64,000 nt of DNA from Actinokineospora diospyrosa (GTDB lineage: Bacteria > Actinomycetota > Actinomycetes > Mycobacteriales > Pseudonocardiaceae). A program made the position numbers and the translations under genes. Positions 17,230-26,487 of this stretch are shown here, one piece after another (position 1 is the first letter of the stretch; every line of letters starts with the position of its first letter). The stretch spans positions 186,001 through 250,000 of the forward strand of contig NZ_JAMTCO010000015.1 in the NCBI RefSeq assembly GCF_024171925.1, written 5' to 3'. Below the pieces are notes generated by a model. It made no database searches. It saw only the letters and a list, made by a program, of their open reading frames with translations, and had not been told where the DNA came from.

Positions 17230-17242
17230 GAACACCACCCGC

Positions 17243-17665
17243 TCACCGCTTCTGTGGGCGCCACACCACCAACGCGGTCTGCTGCCGCACCGGCACCAGA
17301 TCACGCCGATACGACTGGTGCACCGCCGCGGCTGCCTGTTCTGCCGCCGCGTAAGCGGCTGCTAACTCCTCGGTCAGCTCGGCCACCCGCGACCGCAGCG
17401 CGTCGACCTCGTGCTCCAGTTCGATGATCCGCTTGATCCCCGCCAGGTTCACCCCCGCCTCCTGCGAGAGCCGCTGCACCTCCCGCAGCAGAGCGATGTC
17501 GCGCACCGAATACCGCCGCCCGCCGCCGGAGGTCCGGCCGGGGGAGACGAGGCCCTGGCGGTCGTAGCTGCGCAGGGTCTGGGCGTGCAGACCGGACAGC
17601 TGCGCGGCCACGGAGATCACGAAGACGGGGGTGTCCTCGTCGGTGCCGGGCGGGAACGGGTTCAC
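17243..17665 (-). CDS. hspR: Heat-shock repressor HspR (MerR family)
   Basis: A 140-residue MerR-type protein. The helix-turn-helix and wing are in [27 protein letters not shown] and [18 protein letters not shown], followed by [14 protein letters not shown] and a long C-terminal coiled coil. HspR binds HAIR operators and, with DnaK as co-repressor, shuts off dnaK and clpB. The GTG at 17665 overlaps the dnaJ stop (GTGA), showing translational coupling. HAIR sites occur upstream of both dnaK and clpB in this window, so the full circuit is present. Confidence 0.94.
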   Translation of the reverse strand: MNPFPPGTDEDTPVFVISVAAQLSGLHAQTLRSYDRQGLVSPGRTSGGGRRYSVRDIALLREVQRLSQEAGVNLAGIKRIIELEHEVDALRSRVAELTEELAAAYAAAEQAAAAVHQSYRRDLVPVRQQTALVVWRPQKR

Positions 17666-18822
17666 GACTGCCTCGCCTTCTGCACCAGGGCGGTGAGTTC
17701 CGGCCTGGGGTCGAAGTCGGCGGTGGCCTTGGTGTAGGCCTCCAGGGCTGCTTTCGCCTCGTCGGTGAGCTCGGTGGGGACGGCCACCTGGAGGGTGACC
17801 AGCAGGTGGCCGGTTTGGCCGTCGCGGCGCTGGACGCCCTTGCCGCGCACGCGCAGGACGCGGCCGGAGGTGGTGCCGGGGGCCACCTGCAGCGACACCG
17901 AACCGTCCAAAGTGGGCACTGTGAGGGTGGTGCCCAGCGCCAGCTCCGGGTAGGTGACCGGGACCTTGAGGGTCAGGTCGTTGCCGCTGCGGCCGAAGAC
18001 CGGGTGCGGGGTGACGTGCACGCGGACGTACAGGTCGCCAGCCGATGCGCCGTTGCGGCCGGGTTCCCCTTGGCCAGCCAGGCGGATCCGCTGGTCGTCC
18101 TCGACCCCGGCTGGGATGCGGACGGTCAGCTTGCGGGTCTTGGTGTTGACGCCCTCGCCGCCGCAGTCCGGGCAGGGGTCGTCGACGATGCGGCCGGTGC
18201 CGCGGCAGTCGCGGCAGGGCTCGCTGAAGGCGAACGCGCCCTGGCTGCGGCTGACCAGACCGACCCCGCCGCAGTTCTGGCAGGTCTTCGGGCTGGTGCC
18301 CGGGCGGGCGCCCGAGCCGTGGCAGGTGTCGCACGTGGACGGACTGGACAGCCGGAGCGGGACGGTGGCGCCCTGCACCGCCTCGACGAAGTCGAGGCGC
18401 ACGTCGGTCTCCACGTCGGCACCGCGCCGGGGGCGGGCGGTGGTACCGCCACCGCCGCCCCTGGCCCGGTTGAACAGGTTGCCGAACAGGTCGCCGAGCC
18501 CGCCGCCGCTGCCGCTGAAACCGCCGCCCTGCTGGCCGAACGCGTCACCGAAGTCGAACCCGGTCCCGCCGCCGAAGCCCGCCCGGCCGAACATCGAGCG
18601 GGCCTCGTCGTACTGCTTGCGCTTCTCCGGGTCGCCGACCACCCCGTACGCCTCGGACACCGCCTTGAACCTGGCCTCGGCGTCGGCGTTGCCGGGGTTG
18701 GCGTCGGGGTGCAGCTCGCGGGCGAGCTTGCGGTAGGCCTTCTTGACCTCCGCGTCCGAGGCGTCGGAGGAGACGCCCAACTCGCGATAGAAGTCCTTGT
18801 CGATCCAGTCCCTGGCGCTCAC
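17662..18822 (-). CDS. dnaJ: Chaperone protein DnaJ
   Basis: 386 residues. The J-domain has HPD at residues 38-40 ([10 protein letters not shown]), then comes a Gly/Phe-rich region ([23 protein letters not shown]). A zinc-binding domain with four CxxCxGxG repeats ([32 protein letters not shown]) and the C-terminal substrate-binding barrels follow. It stimulates DnaK ATPase and delivers clients. It is the third gene of the dnaK operon and starts 17 bp after grpE. This is the HspR-linked DnaJ1 type. Confidence 0.96.
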   Translation of the reverse strand: MSARDWIDKDFYRELGVSSDASDAEVKKAYRKLARELHPDANPGNADAEARFKAVSEAYGVVGDPEKRKQYDEARSMFGRAGFGGGTGFDFGDAFGQQGGGFSGSGGGLGDLFGNLFNRARGGGGGTTARPRRGADVETDVRLDFVEAVQGATVPLRLSSPSTCDTCHGSGARPGTSPKTCQNCGGVGLVSRSQGAFAFSEPCRDCRGTGRIVDDPCPDCGGEGVNTKTRKLTVRIPAGVEDDQRIRLAGQGEPGRNGASAGDLYVRVHVTPHPVFGRSGNDLTLKVPVTYPELALGTTLTVPTLDGSVSLQVAPGTTSGRVLRVRGKGVQRRDGQTGHLLVTLQVAVPTELTDEAKAALEAYTKATADFDPRPELTALVQKARQS

Positions 18823-18839
18823 GGACGTCCCCTCCTCCC

Positions 18840-19484
18840 TCAGTTCTCTTCCGCGGCGGCCGGAGCGGGTTCCGCGTCGGTGACCGCGACCAGCGCGGCT
18901 CGCACGACCCGGTCGCCGAACCGGTAGCCGCGGCGCAGCACCCCGGTCACGGTCGGACCGGACACCTCGGGGGAGGTGTTGTGCTGCACGGCCTCGTGCA
19001 CCGACGGGTCGAACGGCTCGCCCTCGTGGCCGAACGGTTCCAGCCCGGTCTTCTGCAGCGAGTTGGTCAGCTTCTCCGCGACCGCCTTGAACGCGCCGGT
19101 CAGGTCGCCGTGCGCGGCGGCCCGCTCGACGTCGTCGAGGACCGGGAGCAGGTCGGTGACCACCGCGGCCTTCGCCGAGGTGAGCACCTGCTCGCGGTCG
19201 CGGTCGACCCGCTTGCGGTAGTTGGCGTACTCGGCCTGCAGCCGCTGCAGGTCGGCGGTGCGCTCGTCGAGCTGCACCTTCAGCGCGGCGGTCGGGTCGA
19301 CCTCCGGCTCGACGATCCCCTCGACGACCGCGTCCGGGCCAGCCTCCGGGGTGGACGGGGCGTGGGTGCCCGCGGGCACCTCACCCTCGGCGCGGACCTG
19401 CCCGGTCTCCGGGTCGATCCGCCGCCGGTCCCGCACCACGACCTGGGGCTCCTCGGCGGGGTCGCCGGTGTGCTGCTCGCTCAC
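18840..19484 (-). CDS. grpE: Nucleotide exchange factor GrpE
   Basis: 214 residues. An acidic, low-complexity N-terminus is followed by the long dimerisation helix ([31 protein letters not shown]) and the C-terminal beta domain with [23 protein letters not shown] and [18 protein letters not shown]. It releases ADP from DnaK. It starts 31 bp after dnaK with GTG and is followed directly by dnaJ. Confidence 0.96.
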   Translation of the reverse strand: MSEQHTGDPAEEPQVVVRDRRRIDPETGQVRAEGEVPAGTHAPSTPEAGPDAVVEGIVEPEVDPTAALKVQLDERTADLQRLQAEYANYRKRVDRDREQVLTSAKAAVVTDLLPVLDDVERAAAHGDLTGAFKAVAEKLTNSLQKTGLEPFGHEGEPFDPSVHEAVQHNTSPEVSGPTVTGVLRRGYRFGDRVVRAALVAVTDAEPAPAAAEEN

Positions 19485-19515
19485 TCGGTCACCTCACCAG
19501 TGCTCGCGGTCCAGG

Positions 19516-21375
19516 TCACTTCTTGTCCTCGTCGACGATCTCGGCGTCCACCACGTCGTCGGCGCCGTCGGCCTTGGCCTGCTGGCCCTGACCGGCACCC
19601 GGGGCACCCTCGGCGCCGTCGGCCTGCGCGCCGGTGTTGGCGTAGAGCGCCGAACCCATGGTCTGCGACTCGGCGGCCAGCTTCTCCATCGCCGACTTGA
19701 TCGCGGCGATGTCGGTGCCCTTGAGCGCCTCGTTCGCCTCGGCGAGCGCGGCGCCGACCTTCTCCTTGGCCTCGGTCGGGATCTTCTCGTCGTTGTCCTT
19801 GACGAACTTCTCCGTCTGGTACACCAGCGACTCGGCCTGGTTGCGCACCTCGGCCTCGTCGCGGCGCTTCTTGTCGTCCTCGGCGTGCGCCTCGGCGTCG
19901 CGGACCATCCGGTCGATGTCGTCCTTGGGCAGCGCGGAGCCGCCGGTGATCGTCATCGACTGCTCCTTGCCGGTGCCCAGGTCCTTCGCGTTGACGTGCA
20001 CGATGCCGTTCGCGTCGATGTCGAAGGTGACCTCGACCTGCGGGACGCCGCGCGGGGCTGGCGGCAGGCCGGTCAGGTCGAAGGTGCCCAGCTTCTTGTT
20101 GTCCGCGGCGAAGTCGCGCTCGCCCTGGAACACCTGGATGCCCACGGTGGTCTGGTTGTCGTCGGCGGTGGAGAAGATCTCCGAGCGCTTGGTCGGGATG
20201 GTGGTGTTGCGCTCGATGAGCTTGGTGAACACCCCGCCCTTGGTCTCGATGCCCAGCGACAGCGGCGTGACGTCGAGCAGCAGGACGTCCTTGACCTCGC
20301 CCTTGAGCACGCCCGCCTGCAGCGCGGCGCCGACCGCGACGACCTCGTCGGGGTTCACGCCCTTGTTCGGCTCGCGGCCGCCGGTGAGCTCCTTGACCAG
20401 CTCGGCGACGGCGGGCATCCGGGTGGAGCCGCCGACGAGCACCACGTGGTCGATCTCGCCGACCGACACACCGGCGTCCTTCACCACGTTGTTGAACGGG
20501 GCGCGGGTGCGGTCGAGCAGGTCGGCGGTGATCCGCTGGAACTCGGCGCGGGTGAGCGTCTCGTCCAGGAACAGCGGGTTCTTGTCGCTGTCCACGGTGA
20601 TGTAGGGCAGGTTGATGTTGGCGCTGTTCGAGCTGGACAGCTCGATCTTCGCCTTCTCCGCCGCCTCGCGGATGCGCTGCAGGGCCATCTTGTCCTTGGT
20701 CAGGTCGATGCCCGAGGACGCGCGGAACTTCTCCACCAGCCAGTCGACGATGCGCTGGTCCCAGTCGTCGCCACCGAGGTGGTTGTCGCCGGAGGTCGCG
20801 CGGACCTCCACGACGCCGTCGCCGATCTCCAGCAGGGACACGTCGAACGTGCCGCCGCCGAGGTCGAAGACCAGGATGGTCTGCTCCTTGGCGCCCTTGT
20901 CCAGGCCGTAGGCCAGCGCGGCCGCGGTCGGCTCGTTGACGATCCGCAGCACGTTGAGGCCCGCGATCTGCCCGGCCTCCTTGGTGGCCTGGCGCTGGGC
21001 GTCCTCGAAGTACGCCGGGACGGTGATGACCGCGTCGGTGATCGTCTCGCCGAGGTAGGCCTCCGCGTCGCGCTTGAGCTTCATCAGCACCCGGGCGCTG
21101 ATCTCCTGCGAGGTGTAGGCCTTGTCGTCGATGGCCTCGGTCTTCCACCCGGTGCCGATGTGCCGCTTGGCCGAACGGACCGTCCGGTCCACGTTCGTGA
21201 CGGCCTGGTTCTTGGCGGGCTGCCCGACCAGGACCTCGCCGTTCTTGGCGAACGCCACGATGGACGGGGTGGTCCGCGAGCCCTCCGAGTTGGCGATAAC
21301 CGTCGGTTCACCGCCCTCGAGGACGGCGACGACGGAGTTGGTCGTCCCCAGGTCGATGCCGACCGCTCGCGCCAT
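19516..21375 (-). CDS. dnaK: Chaperone protein DnaK (Hsp70)
   Basis: 619 residues. The ATPase domain shows the phosphate-1 motif GIDLGTTNS near the N-terminus, [32 protein letters not shown] and [10 protein letters not shown]. The substrate domain has [14 protein letters not shown] and ends in an acidic tail EIVDEDKK. It lacks the 24-residue insertion of Gram-negative DnaK, as usual in this phylum. It is first in dnaK-grpE-dnaJ-hspR and preceded by two HAIR operators. With HspR it also acts as co-repressor. Confidence 0.98.
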   Translation of the reverse strand: MARAVGIDLGTTNSVVAVLEGGEPTVIANSEGSRTTPSIVAFAKNGEVLVGQPAKNQAVTNVDRTVRSAKRHIGTGWKTEAIDDKAYTSQEISARVLMKLKRDAEAYLGETITDAVITVPAYFEDAQRQATKEAGQIAGLNVLRIVNEPTAAALAYGLDKGAKEQTILVFDLGGGTFDVSLLEIGDGVVEVRATSGDNHLGGDDWDQRIVDWLVEKFRASSGIDLTKDKMALQRIREAAEKAKIELSSSNSANINLPYITVDSDKNPLFLDETLTRAEFQRITADLLDRTRAPFNNVVKDAGVSVGEIDHVVLVGGSTRMPAVAELVKELTGGREPNKGVNPDEVVAVGAALQAGVLKGEVKDVLLLDVTPLSLGIETKGGVFTKLIERNTTIPTKRSEIFSTADDNQTTVGIQVFQGERDFAADNKKLGTFDLTGLPPAPRGVPQVEVTFDIDANGIVHVNAKDLGTGKEQSMTITGGSALPKDDIDRMVRDAEAHAEDDKKRRDEAEVRNQAESLVYQTEKFVKDNDEKIPTEAKEKVGAALAEANEALKGTDIAAIKSAMEKLAAESQTMGSALYANTGAQADGAEGAPGAGQGQQAKADGADDVVDAEIVDEDKK

Positions 21376-21433
21376 GTTTTCCTCCTGCTTAGTGCTGTGC
21401 CTGTGGGTGTTCGACCCGCCTGGGTCGTGCGAA

Positions 21434-21482
21434 GTTGAGCCTACCTGACTGAAGTTTGGAACTTGAGTCCTGCCCGCTCAAC
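21434..21482 (-). promoter_or_regulatory. Tandem HAIR elements upstream of dnaK
   Basis: CTTGAGT-N7-GCTCAAC at 21462-21482 is close to the HAIR consensus. A weaker copy GTTGAGC-N7-ACTGAAG lies at 21434-21454. Their starts are 28 bp apart, and the nearer one is 59 bp from the dnaK start. Multiple HAIR sites at the dnaK promoter are known from Streptomyces. Confidence 0.82.
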
Positions 21483-21567
21483 CTTCCTGCATCGACAACG
21501 AAGCACCTTGGGTCCTTGTTCCCGGTGTGAGCGCGGCCACCGGACCGGGTGATCCGGGTCGCGAGAG

Positions 21568-21599
21568 CAGGCCGCGGTCGGTACTCCGACCGCGGCCTG
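21568..21599 (-). terminator. Hairpin terminator after TetR gene
   Basis: A perfect 14-bp stem (CAGGCCGCGGTCGG / CCGACCGCGGCCTG) with a TACT loop lies 25 bp beyond the TetR stop and separates it from the dnaK promoter. Confidence 0.85.
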
Positions 21600-21624
21600 G
21601 GACCTGGAACTCACGCGATAGGCG

Positions 21625-22353
21625 CTACTGGGCTCGCCAAAGGTCGATTCGTTGGCCGACCGAGAGGTCGACCGGAAGCTCGCGCACCGGGGCTGGCTGC
21701 GGTAGCTCTACCTTCGGCGCAACCTCGACCTCGGGTTCTGCTGCGGCCGGGACGCTGAGCTGGGTGTTCACCGCCGCGTCGACCACATGGAGCACCGAGG
21801 CCCGCATCCCCTCCGGGGTCACCTCAGCGCGCACCGCCCGCTGCAGGTCGGCGGCCACCCCGGCCAGCAGCACGTGGGCGAGTGATTCCCGGTCGCCCAC
21901 CGCCCCCGCTGCGGTGAGCAGGTTGGTGACGTGGGCATGCCAGTACCTATAGGCGGCGATCCGGTACCGAGTGCCCGGTCGCGCTGTCTCCGCTAGGTGC
22001 ACTAAGTCGAGGTGGTCGGTGAGGAAGGTCAGATAGGCGTCGAAGAAGGCGACCAGCCGCGCCGCGGGATCCGCCCCCGGACCCAGCGGCGCAGCCCCCT
22101 CGGCCACCCGCCCGCGCAGCTCGCGCTCCCCGTCGTCGAGCAACGCGGCCGCCAGCCCCGACTTGTCGCCGAAGCGCCGGAAGAGGGTCCCCTTGCCCAC
22201 CCCGGCGGCCGCGGCGATCTGGTCCATCGTGACCTTGTCGACCCCGCGCTGGCCGAACAGCGCCCGCGCGGCGATGAGGATCCGCCGCCGGTTGCGCGCC
22301 GCGTCGGCCCGCTCGTGGATCACCGTGTCGTCGGCCATCACGTACTCCGCCAT
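21625..22353 (-). CDS. TetR-family regulator
   Basis: 242 residues. The N-terminal helix-turn-helix is RILIAARALFGQRGVDKVTMDQIAAAAGVGKGTLFRRFGDKSGL. The C-terminal ligand domain is longer than usual and ends with a Pro/Glu/Val tail. The ATG at 22353 overlaps the stop of the DUF4097 lipoprotein gene by one base (TGATG), so the two are coupled. It probably regulates this operon. Confidence 0.92.
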   Translation of the reverse strand: MAEYVMADDTVIHERADAARNRRRILIAARALFGQRGVDKVTMDQIAAAAGVGKGTLFRRFGDKSGLAAALLDDGERELRGRVAEGAAPLGPGADPAARLVAFFDAYLTFLTDHLDLVHLAETARPGTRYRIAAYRYWHAHVTNLLTAAGAVGDRESLAHVLLAGVAADLQRAVRAEVTPEGMRASVLHVVDAAVNTQLSVPAAAEPEVEVAPKVELPQPAPVRELPVDLSVGQRIDLWRAQ

Positions 22354-23198
22354 CAGCCGAACCTCACCGTGACGTCGCCGCTGTCGGCGCTCAGTTCGAG
22401 GTGGTTGCCGGAATCGCGGTAGTCGCCGATGCCGTTGTCCACCTCACCGCTGTCGGTATGTGCGGTCACCCGGTATTCCCCCTTAGGCACGGTGACGTCC
22501 ACCGAGCCGCTGTTGGCCACGGCTTTCACCGCGGCTGCCTTGGCCAACCGGACGGTGATGTTCCCCGACTGCGCGGCCAGGTCCGCCGCCCCGTTGACCC
22601 CTTGGGCGTCGACCGAGCCGGAGTCGGCGCGCAGGGTGGCGTCACCGACGTCGCGGGCCGACACGTCCCCCGAATCGGCCTCGACGGCGACCCTCCCCTT
22701 GACGTCGACGAGGTCGACCGAACCCGAGCTGGCCTTGACGTTCACGGCGCCCGACACCCTGCGCACCTTCACCTCCCCCGAGCTGACCCGCAGGTTGACC
22801 GTCGACGCCCCCTCGACGTCGACGGACCCCGAATCCAGGTCGCCCGAGACGGTGACCCCCTCCGGTACCACCACCTCGTAGTCGACCCAGCAGTTGCGCA
22901 CGTCGCACTCCCGCAGGATCAACACATCCCCCTCGACCCGGTGGGTCGCCCCCGGCTTGTCACCGACGTGCGAGACGGTGCGGTGCACGCTGGCGGCTTT
23001 ACCGGCCCGCACCCGCACCGACCCGGCGTCGGTCTCGATCCGGACCGCCCGGATCGTCTCCCCGATGGCGGCGTCGTCGGAGTACCGCTTGGTCGCGATC
23101 GAGCACGCGGCCAACGCGGAGAGCACGACCGCCACCCCCGCGACGGTCACCCCCAACTGCACTCTCCGCCGTGCGGCTCTACCTGTGACGCTCACCAT
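22353..23198 (-). CDS. DUF4097-type beta-helical lipoprotein
   Basis: 281 residues. A signal peptide ends in the lipobox LSALAAC with the lipidated Cys at residue 32. The rest is a regular DUF4097 (bactofilin/adhesin-like) repeat built from short strands with the periodic motif (S/D)SG(S/D)V: SGSVDVEG, SGEVKVRR, SGSVDLVD, SGDVSARD, SGSVDAQG, SGNITVRL, SGSVDVTV, SGEVDNGI, SGDVTVRF. The protein is predicted to be an envelope-anchored beta-solenoid of unknown role. It is upstream of and coupled to the TetR gene. Confidence 0.9.
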   Translation of the reverse strand: MVSVTGRAARRRVQLGVTVAGVAVVLSALAACSIATKRYSDDAAIGETIRAVRIETDAGSVRVRAGKAASVHRTVSHVGDKPGATHRVEGDVLILRECDVRNCWVDYEVVVPEGVTVSGDLDSGSVDVEGASTVNLRVSSGEVKVRRVSGAVNVKASSGSVDLVDVKGRVAVEADSGDVSARDVGDATLRADSGSVDAQGVNGAADLAAQSGNITVRLAKAAAVKAVANSGSVDVTVPKGEYRVTAHTDSGEVDNGIGDYRDSGNHLELSADSGDVTVRFG

Positions 23199-23471
23199 CG
23201 AAACCCCCGTGAACCCTGGAGAACTTGCTACCAGCGACGCTAGGACCGCAGACCGCTTGCGGGAATCGGGGACGCCCCCGACCCGGCCCTGAAGTTGTCC
23301 CTACCCCCAGGTGGGTCAACCGGACCTTTCCCCAGGTCAACGACCCCCGATTACCCTCACCCGAGACTAGGGTCCCCGGTGTGCGCGGACATCGGACCCG
23401 GGTCTTGGATCGCGTAAGCCTTTGGTCCTAGGACGGTCCCCGGTCCGGTCCCGGATCACCGCCGGGCGGCG

Positions 23472-24041
23472 CTACCGCAACGGGGCGAGCAGGTGTTCCA
23501 CGACGGGCAGCAACTCGGCCGCGGTCGGCGGCTCGTCGTCGATCAGGCCCTGGGTGAGCATCCCGTCGATGGCGGCGAGGAAGGCGCGGAAGCCGACCTC
23601 GTCCGGCTGCCTGCCGAGGCTGGTCAGCACGTCTATCCACAGCCGCGCGGCCGGGCGGAGCGCGGGGCGGCGGGCGGCCAGCAGGTAGAGCTCGTGCAGC
23701 GCCGCGGTCCGGCCCCGGCTCGGCCCCAGCGCGTCGGCCAGCATCTCCGCGACCGCGCCAGCCGGTCCGCTGCCCTTGATCCGGCTGGACTCGATCACGT
23801 CGCCGGTGCGCGCGGCCATCTCCGCCGCCGCGGTCACCAGGGTCGCCACCAGCAGGTCGTCCAGGGCGGGGAAGTGGTAGGTGATCGACGCGGGCGGCAC
23901 CCCGGCCTCCCGCGCGACCGACCGGTGCGACACCCCCGCGACGCCCTCGCGCTCGATGACGCGCAGGGTCGCCTCGACGATCTCCTGCTTGCGCCGGTCG
24001 CCCCTGGTCTTGCGGCCGTCGACCCGGCGGTAGCTCCTCAC
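23472..24041 (-). CDS. TetR-family regulator
   Basis: 189 residues from GTG 24041. The helix-turn-helix EIVEATLRVIEREGVAGVSHRSVAREAGVPPASITYHFPALDDLL matches the TetR pattern, followed by a helical ligand domain. An upstream extension of the frame (to 24161) would cover the presumed promoter and operator, so the internal GTG is preferred. It is divergent from the EtfD-like gene, which is the likely target. The 23199-23471 gap downstream holds no gene that I can see. Confidence 0.88.
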   Translation of the reverse strand: MRSYRRVDGRKTRGDRRKQEIVEATLRVIEREGVAGVSHRSVAREAGVPPASITYHFPALDDLLVATLVTAAAEMAARTGDVIESSRIKGSGPAGAVAEMLADALGPSRGRTAALHELYLLAARRPALRPAARLWIDVLTSLGRQPDEVGFRAFLAAIDGMLTQGLIDDEPPTAAELLPVVEHLLAPLR

Positions 24042-24097
24042 GTCGCGCCGGAGCGGGTGATCGCGGGGAGGATGGGCGGGTGCACACCGGCAAACTA

Positions 24098-24115
24098 CCT
24101 GAACAAGTGTCCAGG
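24098..24115. promoter_or_regulatory. Candidate TetR operator
   Basis: CCTGAACA-AG-TGTCCAGG is an 18-bp inverted repeat (one mismatch in eight) in the gap between the divergent TetR gene (start 24041) and the EtfD-like gene (start 24240). Position and symmetry suit autorepression and control of the oxidoreductase. Confidence 0.55.
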
Positions 24116-24239
24116 AAGGTGCCGAGGTGTGCGCCACACTTGACCGACTTAGGCTTCTCAAAGTTGGTTACCGGCCAGTAAGAACGCGTAGGGTCCACCG
24201 GGGTCCACCGACCCCGAACCGACGGGAGGGCACCACCAC

Positions 24240-26426
24240 ATGGGCGCCGTGCAGCTGGCACTGGGGTTGGTCGCGGTAGCGGTGAGCGTCGTCGCGTGGG
24301 CCGGGTTCGTCCGGACCGTGGCGCGGATGGTCGCCACCATCCGGCTCGGCCAGCCGGACGCGACCCGCAACGGGCCGTTCGTGCCGCGGTTGCGGACGCT
24401 GGTCAAGGAGTTCGCCGCGCACACCCGGATGAACAAGTTCCGGCACGTCGGGCCGTGGCACTGGCTGGTGATGTGGGGCTTCCTGATCGGGTCGGCCGCG
24501 CTGTTCGAGGCCTACGGCGAGGTGTTCGTCCCGACCTGGGGCTGGCCGGTCCTGGACCACTGGAACCTGTGGCACCTGCTGATGGAGCTGCTCGGCGTCG
24601 CCACGGTCGTCGGCGGGGTGGCGCTGGTGCTCATCCGGCAGCTCAACCACCCGCGCCGCGCCGACCGGCTCTCGCGGTTCCAGGGGTCGAACTTCTGGCA
24701 GGCGTACTTCGTCGAGGCCGTGGTCATCTTCGAGGGCATCGGCATCCTCGGTGTCCGGGCGGGCAAGGCCGCGCTCGGCGCGCACGAGCTGCCGACCTGG
24801 GCGGCGTTCGTCAGCAACCCGCTCGGCGACCTGCTGCCCGCGAGCCCGGACCTGGTGTCGGCGCTGGCGTTCATCAAGCTGATGGGCGCCATGGTGTGGG
24901 TGTACGTGGTCGCCAAGTACATGACCATGGGCGTGGCCTGGCACCGGTTCAGCGCGTTCTTCAACATCTACTTCAAGCGCGAGGACGACGGCGGCGTCGC
25001 GCTCGGCCCGCTGCGGCCGATGATGTCCGGTGGCAAGCCGCTGGACTTCGAGGAGGCCGACCCGGAGAAGGACGTCTTCGGCGCGGGCAAGGTCGAGGAC
25101 TTCACCTGGAAGGGCTGGCTGGACTTCACCACGTGCACCGAGTGCGGCCGCTGCCAGTCGCAGTGCCCGGCGTGGAACACCGGTAAGCCGCTGTCGCCGA
25201 AGCTGCTGATCACCCAGCTGCGCGACCACGCCTACGCCAAGGCGCCGTACCTGCTGGCGGGCGGCAGCCGGGACATGGCGGGCGACGAGGTCGGCCTGAC
25301 CGGGGACAACCCGTACGCGGGCATCGACGTGCTGGCCATCGCCGAGTCGCAGCGGGCGCTGGTCGGCGACGATGGCGCGGTCATCGACACCGAGGTCCTG
25401 TGGTCGTGCACCACCTGCGGCGCGTGCGTCGAGCAGTGCCCGGTGGACATCGAGCACGTCGACCACATCGTCGACATGCGCCGCTACCAGGTGCTGATCG
25501 AGTCGAACTTCCCGTCCGAGCTGGGCGGCATGTTCAAGAACCTGGAGAACAAGGGCAACCCGTGGGGCCAGAACGCCAAGGACCGGCTGGCCTGGACCGA
25601 GGACCTGGACTTCGAGGTGCCGGTGTTCGACGGGGAGCTCACCGACGACACCGAGTACCTGTTCTGGGTCGGATGCGCGGGCGCGTTCGAGGACCGGGCG
25701 AAGAAGACCACCCGGGCGGTCGCGGAGCTGCTGCACACCGCCGAGGTGAAGTACGCGGTGCTCGGTCCCGAGGAGACCTGCACCGGCGACCCGGCGCGGC
25801 GGGCGGGCAACGAGTTCCTGTTCCAGATGCTGGCGCAGCAGAACGTCGAGGTCATCAACGCGGTGTTCGAGGGTCGCGAGGCCGGGAAGCGCAAGATCGT
25901 GGTGACCTGCGCGCACTGCTTCAACACGATCGCCAACGAGTACCCGCAACTGGGCGGCAAGTACGAGGTCTTGCACCACACGCAACTGCTGAACAAGCTG
26001 GTGCGTGAGCGCCGCTTGGTGCCGGTGGCGCCGGTAGCCGAAGACGTCACCTATCACGACCCCTGCTACCTGGGTCGGCACAACAAGGTCTACGAAGCGC
26101 CGCGTGAACTCGTTGGCGCTGCCGGGGCCCGGTTGCGTGAGATGCCCCGGCACGCCGATAGGTCCATGTGCTGCGGCGCCGGTGGTGCGCGGATGTGGAT
26201 GGAAGAGCGGATCGGTAAGCGCATCAACGTCGACCGCGTTGACGAGGCCCTTGGCACCGCACCGTCGAAGATCGCGACCGGCTGCCCGTTCTGCCGCGTG
26301 ATGTTGACCGACGGGGTGACCGCTCGACAGGCGGACGGCCTGGCGGGCGAGCACGTCGAGGTCGTGGACGTGGCGCAGTTGCTGCTGTCGGCGGTGCGCC
26401 GCGGCAAGGAGCCGGACGCCGAGTAG
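24240..26426 (+). CDS. EtfD-like membrane Fe-S oxidoreductase (HdrD/GlpC-type)
   Basis: 728 residues. Five or six N-terminal membrane spans in a NarI/HdrE-like haem module (about 1-240) precede two [4Fe-4S] motifs: CTECGRCQSQCP at about 299 and CTTCGACVEQCP at about 390. Two CCG domains follow (CAHCFNT, and CYLGRHN with MCCGAGGARMW). This matches mycobacterial EtfD (Rv0338c type), which passes electrons from ETF and acyl-CoA dehydrogenases to the quinone pool. ATG 24240 has GGGAGGG. The TetR on the other strand is probably its regulator. Confidence 0.92.
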   Translation: MGAVQLALGLVAVAVSVVAWAGFVRTVARMVATIRLGQPDATRNGPFVPRLRTLVKEFAAHTRMNKFRHVGPWHWLVMWGFLIGSAALFEAYGEVFVPTWGWPVLDHWNLWHLLMELLGVATVVGGVALVLIRQLNHPRRADRLSRFQGSNFWQAYFVEAVVIFEGIGILGVRAGKAALGAHELPTWAAFVSNPLGDLLPASPDLVSALAFIKLMGAMVWVYVVAKYMTMGVAWHRFSAFFNIYFKREDDGGVALGPLRPMMSGGKPLDFEEADPEKDVFGAGKVEDFTWKGWLDFTTCTECGRCQSQCPAWNTGKPLSPKLLITQLRDHAYAKAPYLLAGGSRDMAGDEVGLTGDNPYAGIDVLAIAESQRALVGDDGAVIDTEVLWSCTTCGACVEQCPVDIEHVDHIVDMRRYQVLIESNFPSELGGMFKNLENKGNPWGQNAKDRLAWTEDLDFEVPVFDGELTDDTEYLFWVGCAGAFEDRAKKTTRAVAELLHTAEVKYAVLGPEETCTGDPARRAGNEFLFQMLAQQNVEVINAVFEGREAGKRKIVVTCAHCFNTIANEYPQLGGKYEVLHHTQLLNKLVRERRLVPVAPVAEDVTYHDPCYLGRHNKVYEAPRELVGAAGARLREMPRHADRSMCCGAGGARMWMEERIGKRINVDRVDEALGTAPSKIATGCPFCRVMLTDGVTARQADGLAGEHVEVVDVAQLLLSAVRRGKEPDAE

Positions 26427-26487
26427 TCGATCCCGCAGTTCGGGATAACCGTTCCGCTATCCAGGAACGCTTAGCTACGTTAACTAC

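Noticed and set aside
16283..17365. Long plus-strand frame over the second repeat element
   Set aside because: Built from tandem repeats and DnaA-box repeats; low complexity, no family, no ribosome site.
19222..21438. Long open frame opposite dnaK and grpE
   Set aside because: Shadow of dnaK/grpE; no ribosome site or domain.
24168..26354. Long open frame on the strand opposite the EtfD-like gene
   Set aside because: It mirrors a clearly coding gene with Fe-S motifs; such antisense frames are usual in high-GC DNA and its product has no family character.
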